A DNA stretch of 64,000 nt from Physcomitrium patens (lineage: Eukaryota > Streptophyta > Bryopsida > Funariales > Funariaceae), in the NCBI RefSeq assembly GCF_000002425.4, contig NC_037256.1:3633774-3697773 (forward strand), read 5' to 3'. The position numbers and the translations under genes were made by a program. Within the stretch, counting starts at the first letter, position 1, and each line of letters opens with the position of its first letter. Shown in pieces: positions 37,456 to 49,653 of the stretch. The notes under the pieces were generated by a model. The model saw only the letters and a program-made list of their open reading frames with translations, made no database searches and was not told where the DNA came from.

Positions 37456-37581
37456 AAATAAATTAATTAAAATATAAAGTATAAAAAATAAATTACTAAT
37501 ATTTATCTAATTAAAATTTCTTTAATCCATTTATAATATTTAAAATTTTATTTATTTATTTCTAAAAAGCTTAATTTTCAA

Positions 37582-37710
37582 TATTAGGATTTCACCTTGC
37601 ACATTAGTACAAAAAATTTGCAATCAAGTTCTTAGAAAGTTTAATTTGTTGATATCAGGATTTCACCTTGTACATTAGTATGAAAATTTTGCAATCAAGT
37701 TCTTCAAAAA
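37582..37710. repeat. Tandem duplication, about 65-70 bp unit
   Basis: Two direct copies of a unit containing GGATTTCACCTTG, ACATTAGTA and TTTGCAATCAAGTTCTT, at about 37584-37640 and 37652-37707. Confidence 0.8.
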
Positions 37711-39039
37711 TGATTCTAAATTAATATAACAACAAAGTCTAGAAGTAAAAAAATTTGTAGACTAAGGGAAATATTATAGGGGATAATTTACCTTTTACAA
37801 ATCAAGTCATGGGCTTAATGTACAATTAACCACACATGTAAAACAATCCAATCTACTTTATTTATCTATTCACATATTGCCAATACATAAAATGTTATTA
37901 TTGATGATCTAAAAAAATGGTAATGAATAACAACTTGTTTTTATTTCTTTCATTGTTGGTATCAATAAGATAGATTTCTTCTATCAGAAACAGGGAAGAA
38001 TTCACAATTATATTACTTTTAAAAAATGAAAACATGTCTAATATAAATTTTGGGAATTAATTTTTTTAAGCATATCAAACTGATAAAGATACCTGTTAAT
38101 TTGACCACAGGTTTTCAAACCTATATACGAAAATATTGTTTGGTATTTTAGGAACATTACAAATATTTAATTTTGTATAATCAATACATTATATGCAAAG
38201 AATTTCCATCATTTCATAAATTTAATTATTTGATATTTGAGAAATAACTTTATCAATTACATTGAATACCAACCACATAATGTATGATAAATGTTTCTCA
38301 ATTTTCATGTATCAATGAAAAATTCGCATGGCATCAGGAAAAGAATTTGAATTTTATATCAAACATAGATGAATTTTGAATTTTCATTTTTTTTATTTTT
38401 TATTTTTCAAAATGGATTTATTTACTTAATTTGTTGCAAATAAATGACATCTTTAATTGAATTCCCATAAACACATAAATGTAAATTCAATCTGTACATG
38501 TTCTTGATATCACCTGAAAATTACATCATTAAGAAAGCTTATTCTCAATAATAAACACTATTACCCATGTCAATACACTGTTGAAACCAATGAGCGTATA
38601 AACCCAGGGTGTTACCATGGTATAATTCATAGATACACAAAAAACTGGTCCAAAGGAGGATCACGAAACTCATATTCTATTATCCAGTTGCAGCAGAAAA
38701 AAGAGAAACAATATGAATAGTTGTAAGTATAGATGAAAATAGCGTACTAATGGGGGGTTAAAATACCCACCATCGCCTCAATTATCTGCAGGATCGTCTC
38801 TTCCAAGCTTTCCTGGATTGACCAGTTCTGTTTAGATAGGTAAGAGTATTCAATCAGTTGGTTTGCGAAAGTAGTCAATCAGTTGTGTTGCAAGGATCCT
38901 ACTATGTGTGCAGTCTAGCATTGACTTGAGACGCCATTCAAATCCACATTCTTGAATATCAAGCAAAATATTTATATGATATTGAGCAAAGACATTCACA
39001 CCTCCACATCCATCCAAAGAAAATGACCCCACTTCACAC
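37711..39039. other. AT-rich spacer
   Basis: No gene or clear repeat recognised. GC content rises from about 38560 onward. Confidence 0.45.
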
Positions 39040-39410
39040 TGCGCTTCTGCACTATCCACAACCTAGAGATATGAAGGCAATTATTACAAAGCCATTAGTT
39101 ACTGCGATTCCTCATGAATTACCGCAACAACATGGGTCGGAAGAGAACACTGACTGAGCAAAGACCGCAAGAACATCACCCTCGCTAAGACCAAAATAGA
39201 GTCCACCCACGTAAATATACACAAAATCTCTCGATGCATGCCCTTACTGCCGTTGCGTTGAAAAACGGCCTGAAATCTCTGTGAACCCCCTGTGATCAAT
39301 CGTAAAACGTCATGTGAACTCCAGAGAACGTAAACTTTTTTGATAACAACAAAGTCCGATCCATGCAACCATCGATACCCACTGCTTGTCTCCTTAATAT
39401 ATAGATAATA
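39040..39410. repeat. Dispersed duplicate block (GC-richer copy)
   Basis: Counterpart of 33420-33925 and of the partial copy at 35230-35510. It retains CG dinucleotides where the other copies have TG or CA, so it is probably the least decayed. Overlapping minus-strand open frames here look like chance. Confidence 0.6.
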
Positions 39411-39425
39411 GCACCCATACCCCTC

Positions 39426-39452
39426 AATTTTGCTGCGCGCCGCAGCAAAATT
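39426..39452. repeat. Perfect 12-bp hairpin
   Basis: AATTTTGCTGCG (39426-39437), loop CGC, then CGCAGCAAAATT (39441-39452), an exact inverted repeat. Followed by GC-rich sequence with four imperfect GCTCGCACC copies up to about 39545. Confidence 0.9.
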
Positions 39453-40760
39453 CTCTGCCTCAGTCCTCGCTGCCAACCCCACTCTGCTCGCACCGCGACC
39501 CTCACCCCATTGCTCGCACCGCCACCCGCTCGCACCCTGCTCGCTGTCAAATCTTTCCACCAGCTCAAATTATAAATTCCGAGATGTATAGTTCTTGCAA
39601 TGTGACGAAGTGGGGTCATCTCCAACGAACAGGGACGAGACATGCTTTTCCATCGCGGAAAAACTAGAGAATTCTAGCTCCGCCTTCCCTGAAAGAAGCT
39701 CGTCAACGCACACCTGCACGGCAATCTTTCTCTTCAGTGGCGGTGTTCACGAACAAAGCACATATTTGTGATGCTCCCCTTTCTCTTCGCAGCTCTTCAT
39801 CATGTTGAAGGGGGTGCTGGTGGGCGCTCTGATACCAGCCTGCACCGCCCATGTTATAGTCGCCCATTCGCGGGAGTTGCCTCCAATTCTGCACTAAGTC
39901 TTCACCGAATTCGTGCCATTCGGCATGAGAGTTTCACCAGTTCAGTGAGGTGGGGGTTGTTCTCGTGTTCCATCTAGTTGCATCAGCCATTTTCTGATGC
40001 GCGTACTTTCAGAGAGTAAGCCAAAACCTCAGCTTATGTCCTTAAAACTAGGTGTAAAGTATTGAAGTCACTGACCTCCCCTTTGTACATTTTGTTCGTG
40101 AGAAACTCGGGCAATCAAAGTAATTAAGTTCAGCTACCAGCTCTAGCGAAGCTTAGGGTCAATGTCACTCCCCTGTAACAGTTTTCCAGCTGAAGCGACA
40201 AGCTTTCAACCTCCCTTGATGGGTAGAAATCTAGCACAAGACTGAATTGAGAGGAGCTCACCAATCCTTCAACCCTAAATTGTGGGTAGAATGGGGGTAT
40301 CGTTCTAGTTAGTGTCGTCAAAGAAATCTGTATCAGAGTCTGAAAATACGAAGTTCCCTAGCTTCTTTCGGCCTAGTTTGTTCCTCCGCGAATCTTTTTA
40401 GTGATTCAGGTTACTGAATCAGTTCAGTCTTCATAGAGTTGTACATAGTGTCTTTAATTGCACATTCCGTGCTTCGATTCCATTTCCATGTTTTCGTAAC
40501 GACGATAATTGGGTTCCTCGAAAATTAAATTCTCAACATACTACATTGAGATTATGATCACCAAAGCCTCGTCTGATCAGAATACGGAACACCTGCACTA
40601 GCTCCAATCTAAAACGTATCCGTATCTCAAGTAATTGCAAACGTCGGCAACGTCGGACTATCACTCAGCTGGATGGAAATTTCAGCTGCTGTTGTTGCTC
40701 TCGTAATTTGACCTACGACCTTGATTTGGGCCGATTTTTTTTAGAGTGAAACTTGCAGGG
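39453..40760. other. Higher-GC spacer segment, no gene recognised
   Basis: GC content near that of the genic regions, unlike both sides. Open frames are short and show no family signature. A sharp fall in GC follows at about 40770. It could be a decayed gene or part of an uncharacterised repeat. Confidence 0.4.
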
Positions 40761-41011
40761 CTCCAAAAAAATCAAACGAGTGTAAAGAGTGAAGGATTCT
40801 AATTTTACATTGCATAAAGTTATAATGCTTGTTTCTAATTATTACTCCTAATAAAAATATACTTTATAGATTATATTTAACGATTTGTTTTGACAAATAT
40901 ATTTTATACATAATTGAAATAGAGATAAAAATAAGAAAAACAATTATTTTATATATAAATATCTATTTCTATGAATAAAAGCATGATCAATTATTAATTA
41001 AATCATTCCAT

Positions 41012-41066
41012 CTCTATCTATCTATCTATCTATCTATCTATATGTATATATATATATATATATATT
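41012..41066. repeat. (TCTA)n and (AT)n compound microsatellite
   Basis: About seven TCTA tetramers followed by a TATG interruption and about 22 bp of alternating AT. Confidence 0.95.
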
Positions 41067-41181
41067 ACAAAAACAATACATCTATAATCTCTGTACAATA
41101 AATACTTGCAAGAGATTTGCATCAACCATTTAATTTTACTCAAAAAAATAAATAAGATTCGTAGTTTCTTTGTTTATGCAG

Positions 41182-41184
41182 TTT

Positions 41185-41215
<31 letters not shown>
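41182..41215. repeat. T23A11 homopolymer junction
   Basis: A run of 23 T followed directly by 11 A. Confidence 0.95.
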
Positions 41216-41503
41216 CTAAAGGATTATATTTTGTACATATAGTTCTACTAATATTTTCTTTCAAAAAAACATAAATAAAAAAAATTACAAAAAACTTATT
41301 TTATCTTAACTTCTCATACTTGAAGTTTAATATCTAATGGTTTTATAACATTCAAATTAAGAATTATAAAATTATCTTTTTGAGATTTTTCTTTTTTGCT
41401 TTAACATAAAAAATGGTTTTTCCATTACAATATTTTTAAAGATAATCAAAAAACATATTCAACCTTCCACCTACTTTACATGTTTTTTTAGTTTTTGATT
41501 CTA

Positions 41504-41505
<2 letters not shown>

Positions 41506-41537
<32 letters not shown>
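41506..41537. repeat. Poly(A) run, 32 bp
   Basis: Uninterrupted A run followed by TGAAATAGATAGATAG; could be the tail of an old retroposon. Confidence 0.95.
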
Positions 41538-41539
<2 letters not shown>

Positions 41540-42003
41540 AAATAGATAGATAGATATTAAATATTTGTGATAGAAGTATCAAAAATAAAATTTTGACTAA
41601 ATTTTTTATAAAATTTAAGGTGGTAGTAGCAAAAATTGTGGCAGCAATAGCAATACCTTACATATATACATCCATTTGTTTAATGATTTGTAATATGTTT
41701 TATAATATTTTTAGATTTTTAGAATTTTATTATTATACAAATTCTATAGAAGAATAAAAATTTAATACAAAAGAATATCTTCAAATTTAATGTTATATTT
41801 TAGAAGGCCATTTTTCTTAGATTAAATGATTATTTTATCTATATACTAATATTTCATCAATTTAAATTTAAAATTAGTATTTCCTTCTTTCATGTTTTTA
41901 TTTTTATTTATTTTTACAAAAATTGTCTTCAATAGAAAATATTTTTGAATTTTATATTTTTGAAACATCCTTCAAATTCGTTTCAATTTTTTGTACAAAA
42001 TTA

Positions 42004-42038
<35 letters not shown>
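42004..42038. repeat. (AT)n microsatellite
   Basis: About 35 bp of alternating AT. Confidence 0.95.
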
Positions 42039-42039
<1 letters not shown>

Positions 42040-43320
42040 TTGTTGAATCCATTGTTTCTAAGGAATTTTAAAATTATAGATTTCTATAAAATTTAAACAA
42101 TTTTCAACATGTCTTTATCGAGAAAAAAAAAATTAATTGGAATTTTCATTATTTGTTAAAATTAAATAGAAATTTTATTATTTTGATCCCAATGACTAAA
42201 CTTTATATGTATATCACTTTATTTTTTTAGCACAATAAAAACTCAATTGGTATTTAAGCACATTAAGAAACATCATTTATATTCTTATATTATATGTATT
42301 AAATTAAAATTTTTAAACTAAAATATTATATATTATTTTTTCAATATCAAAATAGCTCAAATATTTTAATAATTATTTTTTAAAATTTATCTTATTTTTT
42401 ATTTTTTGTTTTTTAATGTAAATAAACAAAAACAATATAAATGATATGTATTACAATGTACATTGTTAAAAAAGGCAGTTGCATTTGTAGAAAAGAAAGA
42501 AAAAGGAAAAAAGAAAAATCTTCAAAATACCTAAATGATCTTAATGCATTTAGCAAAATAATTCCAAATGTTATAGAAAATTTCCAAATTTTTAGTTACT
42601 TTATTTGTATAATTTTTTAAAGAAGAAAATTGGTTATATTTAAAGCATAATTTACATCATATTATGATGTATTATTATAGTTAAATTGAATTGAAACCCT
42701 TGCTTCTAAACTTTTAAACATCTATGATGATACTAACTCATGTTCTATCTAAATTTATTGGAGTATATCAATTATAAAACATATTAGTGCCAATTTTTAT
42801 TTTTTATGCAATTTTAACTTCATAAAACCAAAAATATTAATATTTTATTATTATTTTATTTCATCATTTAAATATATATTCATTTTAAATTTTATACTCA
42901 AAATTAATTTCATTAATTTAATAAAAAAATGTTTTAAAATTACAATATATATTATATATATTTACATTGAAAATGCAATATTTTATTTTGGCAAAAAATG
43001 TTTGTAAATTTACACTAAATATAGTATTATTTATCTTTAAAAAAATTGAAATAAATACATCCATAATTTTCCTCTATTTTATCTTTCTATCTTTCTTAAT
43101 CTATTTTAAGATTTTCTTTTGTACTTGATGCAATTTTGTCAATGTGTACTATTTAAATCGAGTTAAATGTGAAGGATCAAAACAACTCTTTATATTCTAG
43201 CAGAGATTTTCAAACATCAAAAATATCATACCACAAGCTCAAGAGCAAAGTGTTAAATGAACTTCTTAAAAGAACAATGATTTGAAATTTTCACCATCGT
43301 TTTCCAGCATTAATACAAAT

Positions 43321-43847
43321 ATGTTGTAGTGAATCGTTTTCTCCATTCAACTCAACACTGAACTAAACGACCGCATCGAACCAAGTCATCCAACAAAACA
43401 TCCATCCATACGACGAAAGGAACTCATCCAACAGAAAATACGACCCACACACGCCGTCTTCAATCATAGCCCGATTCTCCCACGTGTAAACAGGACTCCA
43501 AAACTTCCGGATATTTCCGAACCGCATTTACTTTTTTCGTGCTCAACCGAGTTCACGGGTGTTGTCCAATCAGTGCCTTGCCACCCGGGCCCAGAAATAA
43601 AGCGAAAATCTAGATGGAAACATCTACGAAGAGTTCCTCAACATCTACGAGCGGAGCCTCTTGGTGGGAAGGGCGAGCAGTGCGAGACAGAGGGTGAGAG
43701 AGGAGTGCTTGTGTGTTTGCGGGGAAGATACTCGCGGGAATCGGGAGGGAGGGGACGCAATCGAGAGAGAGAAAGAGATCAGACTGCGTACTACTGAATC
43801 GAGGAGGCACGGGTGGGTGCGGAGGATAGTTGCCCAGGATTACAGCC
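43321..43847 (+). promoter_or_regulatory. Promoter and 5' UTR region of SLY1
   Basis: GC content rises sharply from the AT-rich spacer. A G-box core CACGTG lies near 43481. A purine-rich leader (GAGAGAG / GGGAGGGAGGGG) lies at about 43690-43775. No TATA box was assigned. Confidence 0.4.
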
Positions 43848-46800
43848 ATGGCGCTTTCGCTGAGGCAGAAACAGCTCGGTAACGCCGCTTCCTTGCAGAT
43901 CTGTGTTCGCATTGTTAGAAGTCAGCACACAGACTGCTTTACTTCGCGAGATTGGGTGATATATTAATTATTTTATTTATTATTTATTTATTTACTACTC
44001 TCTTGTGGGCATATTTTCTGGATCGATAGTGTTGGAGTAATTCGTGCTTTGGATGTAATGGTGATATTTCCTTGCTGCAAGTAGGTTGTACTGGAATGAT
44101 TTGTTGGGTTAGATGGGGCCGAGATTTAATTTGATTGTTTGTATGTTGTTGAGGGAATTGAGAATCATTTTTTTTCAGTGGAGTTGGGTGTGAGTCTGTT
44201 TTTATGGCTATTAGATGAGAACTGGTGTGTCGCGCAGTCTTATCGGGAAATTTTATGGATGGTGTTTGAGGGAGAGATGCACGGGGTTTGGTTTGTGGAG
44301 TGCTCTGCACCTTCGTAGGTTTAGGGTTTACGTGTAGGACTTATATTTTTTTTTGTTCTTGCATTGTGCGGAATCGGATGCGTGAGTGTCGAGCTGTTAG
44401 AGTATACGTGGAATGTTGTCAATGACATGGATGGTGCGGGCAACTTGGTTACCGTGATATTGGAGGTTGTCTTCATTCACGAACATTGTCATTTTGTGCA
44501 TGATACATGACCTGAATTTGAGGGCGGTGAACATGTTTACAGATGCGGTGGTTCGGATGCTGAATCTTAATCACCCAGTCTTAAGTGGGGGCACAGCAGA
44601 CGAAGAGGTATACAAGGTGCTGATATATGACAATTTCTGTCGCGACATTCTGTCGCCGTTAATTCGCGTCAACGATTTAAGGAAGCACGGCATCACACTG
44701 TACCTGGGCCTAGATAAGGAGCGACAAAATGTGCCTGATGTGCCAGCGATTTACTTTGTTCAACCACTGCAGGCAAATATTCAAAGAATAATTTTAGACG
44801 CATCTCGTGGGATGTACGAAGCTTTCCATCTCAATTTTTCGTCATCCCTGCCTCGACCTCTCTTGGAGGAGCTAGCCACAAATACACTCAGAACAGATTG
44901 CTTGCAGAGAATCGCAAAGGTTTATGACCAGTATCTTGAGTTTGTGACACTTGAAAATGGGATGTTCTCTCTTGCCCAGCCACTCTCGTATGTGCAACTT
45001 AATGACCCTGCTGCCCAAGAACAGGACGTGGAGGCCGTGGTTGAAAACATTGCTAATGGGCTATTTTCTGTTCTTGCGACTTTGGGAGTAGTCCCAGTGA
45101 TCCGATGTGCAAGGTAATGATCATTTTTTACCCGTCCAGAAATGAACTTCGTTCTTATGTTTCAAATGAGCCAATCAATATAAACATGCACCTCGTTGTC
45201 ACGAATATCTATCTATGCCTTGATATTAGCGAGAGATTCTAGCGTTCAGGGTCAATGATTTAGGCTTATTACATCTTATGATTATCAAACCTCGTGGAGA
45301 ACAGTTTTTGATATTGGTTGGGATGGAATCTTTAGGAGAAAATGTGAGGATATTGGGGAAATTTGGCACATGAACCTCAGCAATACTTGATACAGTACAA
45401 AGAAAATAGAAGCTGGGACTTCCTCTAAGACTTCTTCATTAGCGGAAATATCTAGTGTAGTTTCTAACCACATTGCGCCCATCTATAGCTTAATGTGGGT
45501 TTTATTATATTGAGGTGCTGAGTACATCCTCTAAATATTTTCTACTTTGGCTGACAGTGGTGGACCAGCAGAGATGGTAGCTAGTGCCTTGGACTCACGT
45601 ATACGAGATCATCTGGTTTCGCGAAACAATCTGTTCACAGAGGCTGGACATATGGGCACTTCTTTCCAACGGCCTGTTCTATGTTTGTTTGATCGTAATT
45701 TTGAGTTATCAGTTGCCGTCCAGCACGTTTGGAGCTATCGTCCACTTGTCCATGATGTTTTGAACATGAGGTTGAATCGTGTTACTGTTCAAGGTGAAGG
45801 GGGCACTTTAGGCTTGAAGGGAAAGAATGCTGGGAAAACGTATGAACTTGATGATGGTGATTCGTTTTGGGTTGCTAATGGGAACGCTGTGTTTCCCCAA
45901 GTAGCTCAAGAAGTTGAGGTTCAATTGAGCAGGTCAGTTTGTACCCAATTATTGATTTCATGATTATGGTAGAGTGACCCTCTCTTCTTTATAACTTTGA
46001 ATTCAGATGTAATTGGATTGCTGAGGTGGATGTAACCAGCATTGATTCTTGATGTTGTGGGTGTTAGGTATAAGCAAGACATCGCGGAGGTAAACAAGAA
46101 AACAGGAGGTGATGCTGAAGATTTCGATGAACAAGAATTGATGGGTAACACGAAGCACTTGATGAATGCCGTGAACTCTTTGCCAGAGCTTACTGAAAGA
46201 AAGAGGACGATTGATAAGCATACCAACATTGCCACTGCTCTCTTAGGGGAAATCAAGAATCGTTCTCTTGACAGCTTCAGTTCGATTGAGGATGAAATGC
46301 TCTCAAAAGGCAGTGTTGACAGAGGTCTCATTGCACATCTGAAAGGTAAAGGCTCCAAAAAAGATAAGTTAAGGCTAGCTGTTGTATACCTGCTCGCAGC
46401 AGAAACCACAGTTCCAGCAGAACTTGAAGCAGTTGAAGCAGCTCTTCGAGAATGTGAGGTCGATCCTTCAGCATTCCTGTATGTCAAGAGGATCAAATCC
46501 CTAAACGTTTCGTTGTCCTCTGCGCAAGCTGCAAGCAAGAGCAATCTTGGTGGATGGGGAGGGCAGTTCTATGAACAGGCATTGATTTCAATTACGGCAG
46601 GGGTGAAGAATCTACTCTCAGGGGGTAGGCAAGCAGCTCTTATCCGCGTAGTCGAAGCTCTGATGGAATCTAAACCATCTCCTGAAACAGATTCTTACCT
46701 CACATTTGATCCACGAGCTCCTAAAGGATCGGCTGGTGCTGGTAGTGTTTCTAAAGGACCCTTCAAAGAGGCCATCGTTTTTATGATAGGGGGAGGGAAT

Positions 46801-46968
46801 TACCTGGAGTATGGAAGTTTGCAAGAGTTTGCTAAGCGACAGCAACCGACGAAGAACATTATCTATGGAACCACTGAGATATTATCTGGAGAAGAATTCA
46901 TTGAGCAACTGGCTGTGTTGGGTAGAAAGATGGGGGTTGGAGGATCTACAGCTGCCTCCTCTTCCTAG
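43848..46968 (+). CDS. SLY1: SLY1, Sec1/Munc18 family protein (ER-Golgi SNARE regulator)
   Basis: Cytosolic SM protein that binds the Golgi syntaxin Sed5/SYP3 and promotes SNARE assembly in ER-Golgi traffic. Exons are 43848-43878, 44543-45113, 45558-45932 and 46068-46968. They are all GT-AG and total 1878 bp (625 aa), one residue longer than I recall for the Arabidopsis protein. The first exon gives only MALSLRQKQL plus one base, and joins in phase to DAVVRMLNLNHP. Family landmarks: EEVYKVLIYDNFCRDILSPL, LRKHGITLYL, VPAIYFVQP, HLNFSSSLPR, DQYLEFVTLE, VVPVIRCA, SGGPAEMVAS, QRPVLCLFDRNFELSV, YRPLVHDVL, KKTGGDAEDFD, LPELTERKRTIDKHTNIAT, and near the C-terminus FKEAIVFMIGGGNYLEYGSL and IIYGTTEIL. 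No breaks seen. Confidence 0.98.
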
Positions 46969-49653
46969 AACATTAAAATATTCTGTCTACCCATCCCCTT
47001 ATTTTTTTGTTAGTATTCATTTTCACTGGTTGGGGTGTTCTTGTAGTCAGAAGGATGTTGATCCGCTGCAAAGGTCACGCTACTTTGTAAGTTCACAGAT
47101 GAAGGTAGCTTAAAATGGCATGTATGAGATACTTAGGAGAATCTGTAATCTTTGGGTATATAATGGGAGCTCTTCGAAATTTTTAGCTGCTTTACATACT
47201 GTGTCAGTGCGGGTTATCGTTTTTCCTTGCTTTCTTTGTTATCTTAATTTCTTTTTTTCTCCTTCATGACGCTCTTATTATAATTATTGTTGAACCTCTA
47301 ACCTGGTTGTAAAGCTATCGTAGTTGTGTTTTTACGTCGTCGTAGAATTTTTTCGCATTGCTTGCTTGCAAAGGAGACGAGGCAGGCATCAGATGTTGGC
47401 TTGGTATTCAAGTTTGTGGTTGACCCTGAAGACTCAATGTTGAGATCACGGATTTTCCTAAAACAGAGGGATTCCACTCATGATCTTCAACGAGATCTTA
47501 TGTTTATTTGGGCTAATCGTTTGGTGCGCTAGCCCAATTTTCGCTGAAACTCTTCCTATTTGTTTGTGGCAATGCCTGAGACCTTGATATTTTGGTGAAA
47601 CCATTTTCAGCTTCCCAGGTATATAGTATGTTTTTCCACGCCCGCTGTAAAATGAGCGAAGCCTGCGAGAAGTATTAGCAAGTACTCACTTGTCATTGTT
47701 GTAGGTTTTTTGGAACAAAAGAATGTTTTACATTCGTTTCAGTTATCATTTTTGGCAGGAGAAACCATCTTGGGCTGTATTAACCTGGTGTTAACTGTAA
47801 ATTTGAATTTCATCAACTGTGGCATCTGGTTCGCTATTGACGAACGTAATATTATGTCAATTTGGGTTTCCTTAAATACGAACGGACATTTTGGTACTTC
47901 CACTTTCTTCTATATGCCTAAAATTACTTACTTCACGATTGTATTTCAAGTTGTAGATTGGGAAATATATTCAGGCGGTTTCAAGTTGGTCATTGCTGTT
48001 ACTGTCGTGGAGACTTGCCTCTGCCTCTTTTAAACTCAGCTTTGTATACTGCGAAAAGCTACATGAGCTTAGTGCGATGCTCATTGGGATTCGTGTTTGG
48101 TGACCATGGCATGATGCACTAGCAGGCGTTACAGCACTGCAGTTGAGCTGCAACAGATTTTTCTTAGAAGTCAAAATACTCGCACTGGACGAGGAAGCGA
48201 TATTTGGAATACCGAACAATAGTATATGGTGTATCAGAATTAGTGCCCACAAGTGTACTTCGGTTGTCAATACAGCTGCAGTAGCGCCGTGTATTCCAGT
48301 TTGAGCACTCTTGCAAAGAAGTTGGGCTTTGCTTTGCACAGGGGTTTGAGATTATTCCAGGGCAAAGCTCAAGAGGATGTCCTGAGGAGGTGGTGCAGGG
48401 TCCACACTCAAAAGCCGATCACAATGTCAGTTAGTTGCGGCTGTCAACTGTAGTTTAAACACTATGTAATCTATTTATATCAATGTGGTGGTTTAGCCAT
48501 TTCTGCCTTTAACTACTGTAACATTGTGTATGACCGTTGCAGCAAAGTATTGTAATGGTCATCAGCGGGGTTACAATGGTCAGTGTTGAAGTGGTTTTTG
48601 AGATCGGGACTTCAGTCCCCGTCTTACAACCCAGGTCGTGGGCTCTGCAGCGCATGGATGACTTTCACTCCGCGAGGTTTGGGATCAAGAAGCAACGCAA
48701 TTTGCTTACCCCTTCGTAAAGCCCAGAGATTAGAGGTGCTTCTGCTGTCTCTGACGGGTGTTACTCCGCGGAGGCACAGCCATTTTGACTCCCGTTTGTC
48801 TCCTTGGGGACGGTAATCGTCTAAACTTTAACATGGTTCTGATGAAGACGGTTTGAACATATGATAACTAACTCAACTTGTCAGGTTATTTCTATGTTGA
48901 AACTCGCAATCCATGGTTTAAAACCTTACTAGATTGGTTTTTGAAGTCTGATAGAAATTATTAATTAATAATTTTAAATATTGAGATTTTATCTCATTGC
49001 ATCAGGCAACACAAACAATACTAAACATCAAAGGTTGTATGTTACTCTTCAAAGCTTGTCTGATAAAGTTGTCAGAATCACACATCATGAGAGACTTCAA
49101 CATAGCCAACCCAACAAGGGAAAGAAAATGTTTGTAATCACCGAATTTACTATTTCGAAAATATAAATAAGGATTCATGCCTTGGACTCTATCATAAGCA
49201 CCCCACATGCAAGCCATTCCGAGGCTCAGCAACGGTTTGGTAGAAAATGAATATGAAAGAGTATATTCAGGTGTGAAGTTGGACAACCCCAGCAGGTCTG
49301 CTGCTGTAAGTAATTGATGGGGAGCCACTTTGTACAGTATTACAGAAGAGTATCTGTAAACTTTATGCGATCGATTGTTCCCCTCATGAGTTTCGAAAAA
49401 TAATGGAAGGTAGGATACGAACAAACTTGCAGAAGGGGTTGAACTGGTGGAACAGCCGCTTGCTTGATGCATCTCCCCAGTAGACCATCAAGATGCTAGC
49501 AAATGGATGTTGATATGGCGTTATAGGACACACGATTGAACAGACAATTGAGCTACAGACCACTGGCTTAACGAAGAGCTCTCTAACGCATTCAAATGGA
49601 TAAATCGTATTCATCGAAGGTATACAAACCAGAATAAACAGGAGCACGGAACC
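46969..49653. other. Convergent intergenic region with both 3' UTRs
   Basis: Lies between the convergent SLY1 and SAPS stop codons. U-rich stretches after 46975 suit plant 3' ends. No gene recognised. A 156-codon frame on the minus strand (49002-49472) shows no family signature and probably lies in the SAPS 3' UTR. A higher-GC patch at about 48540-48820 is unexplained. Confidence 0.5.

Larger units (their letters stand above)
40761..43320. other. Extremely AT-rich spacer with microsatellites
   Basis: No gene seen. Holds a TCTA-type tract (41012-41041), (AT)n at 41045-41066, T23 then A11 at 41182-41215, A32 at 41506-41537 followed by an ATAG-type tract, and (AT)n at 42004-42038. Confidence 0.6.

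Noticed and set aside
39099-39643. Two overlapping minus-strand open frames of 115 and 153 codons
   Set aside because: They run through a dispersed repeat, a hairpin and GC-rich 9-mer repeats; likely chance.
47326-48453. Plus-strand open frames of 60 to 107 codons after SLY1
   Set aside because: No similarity to known proteins and no consistent splicing; treated as 3' UTR and spacer.
49002-49472. 156-codon minus-strand open frame downstream of the SAPS stop codon
   Set aside because: No recognisable motif, and it lies where the SAPS 3' UTR is expected; its length is possible by chance in a window this size.
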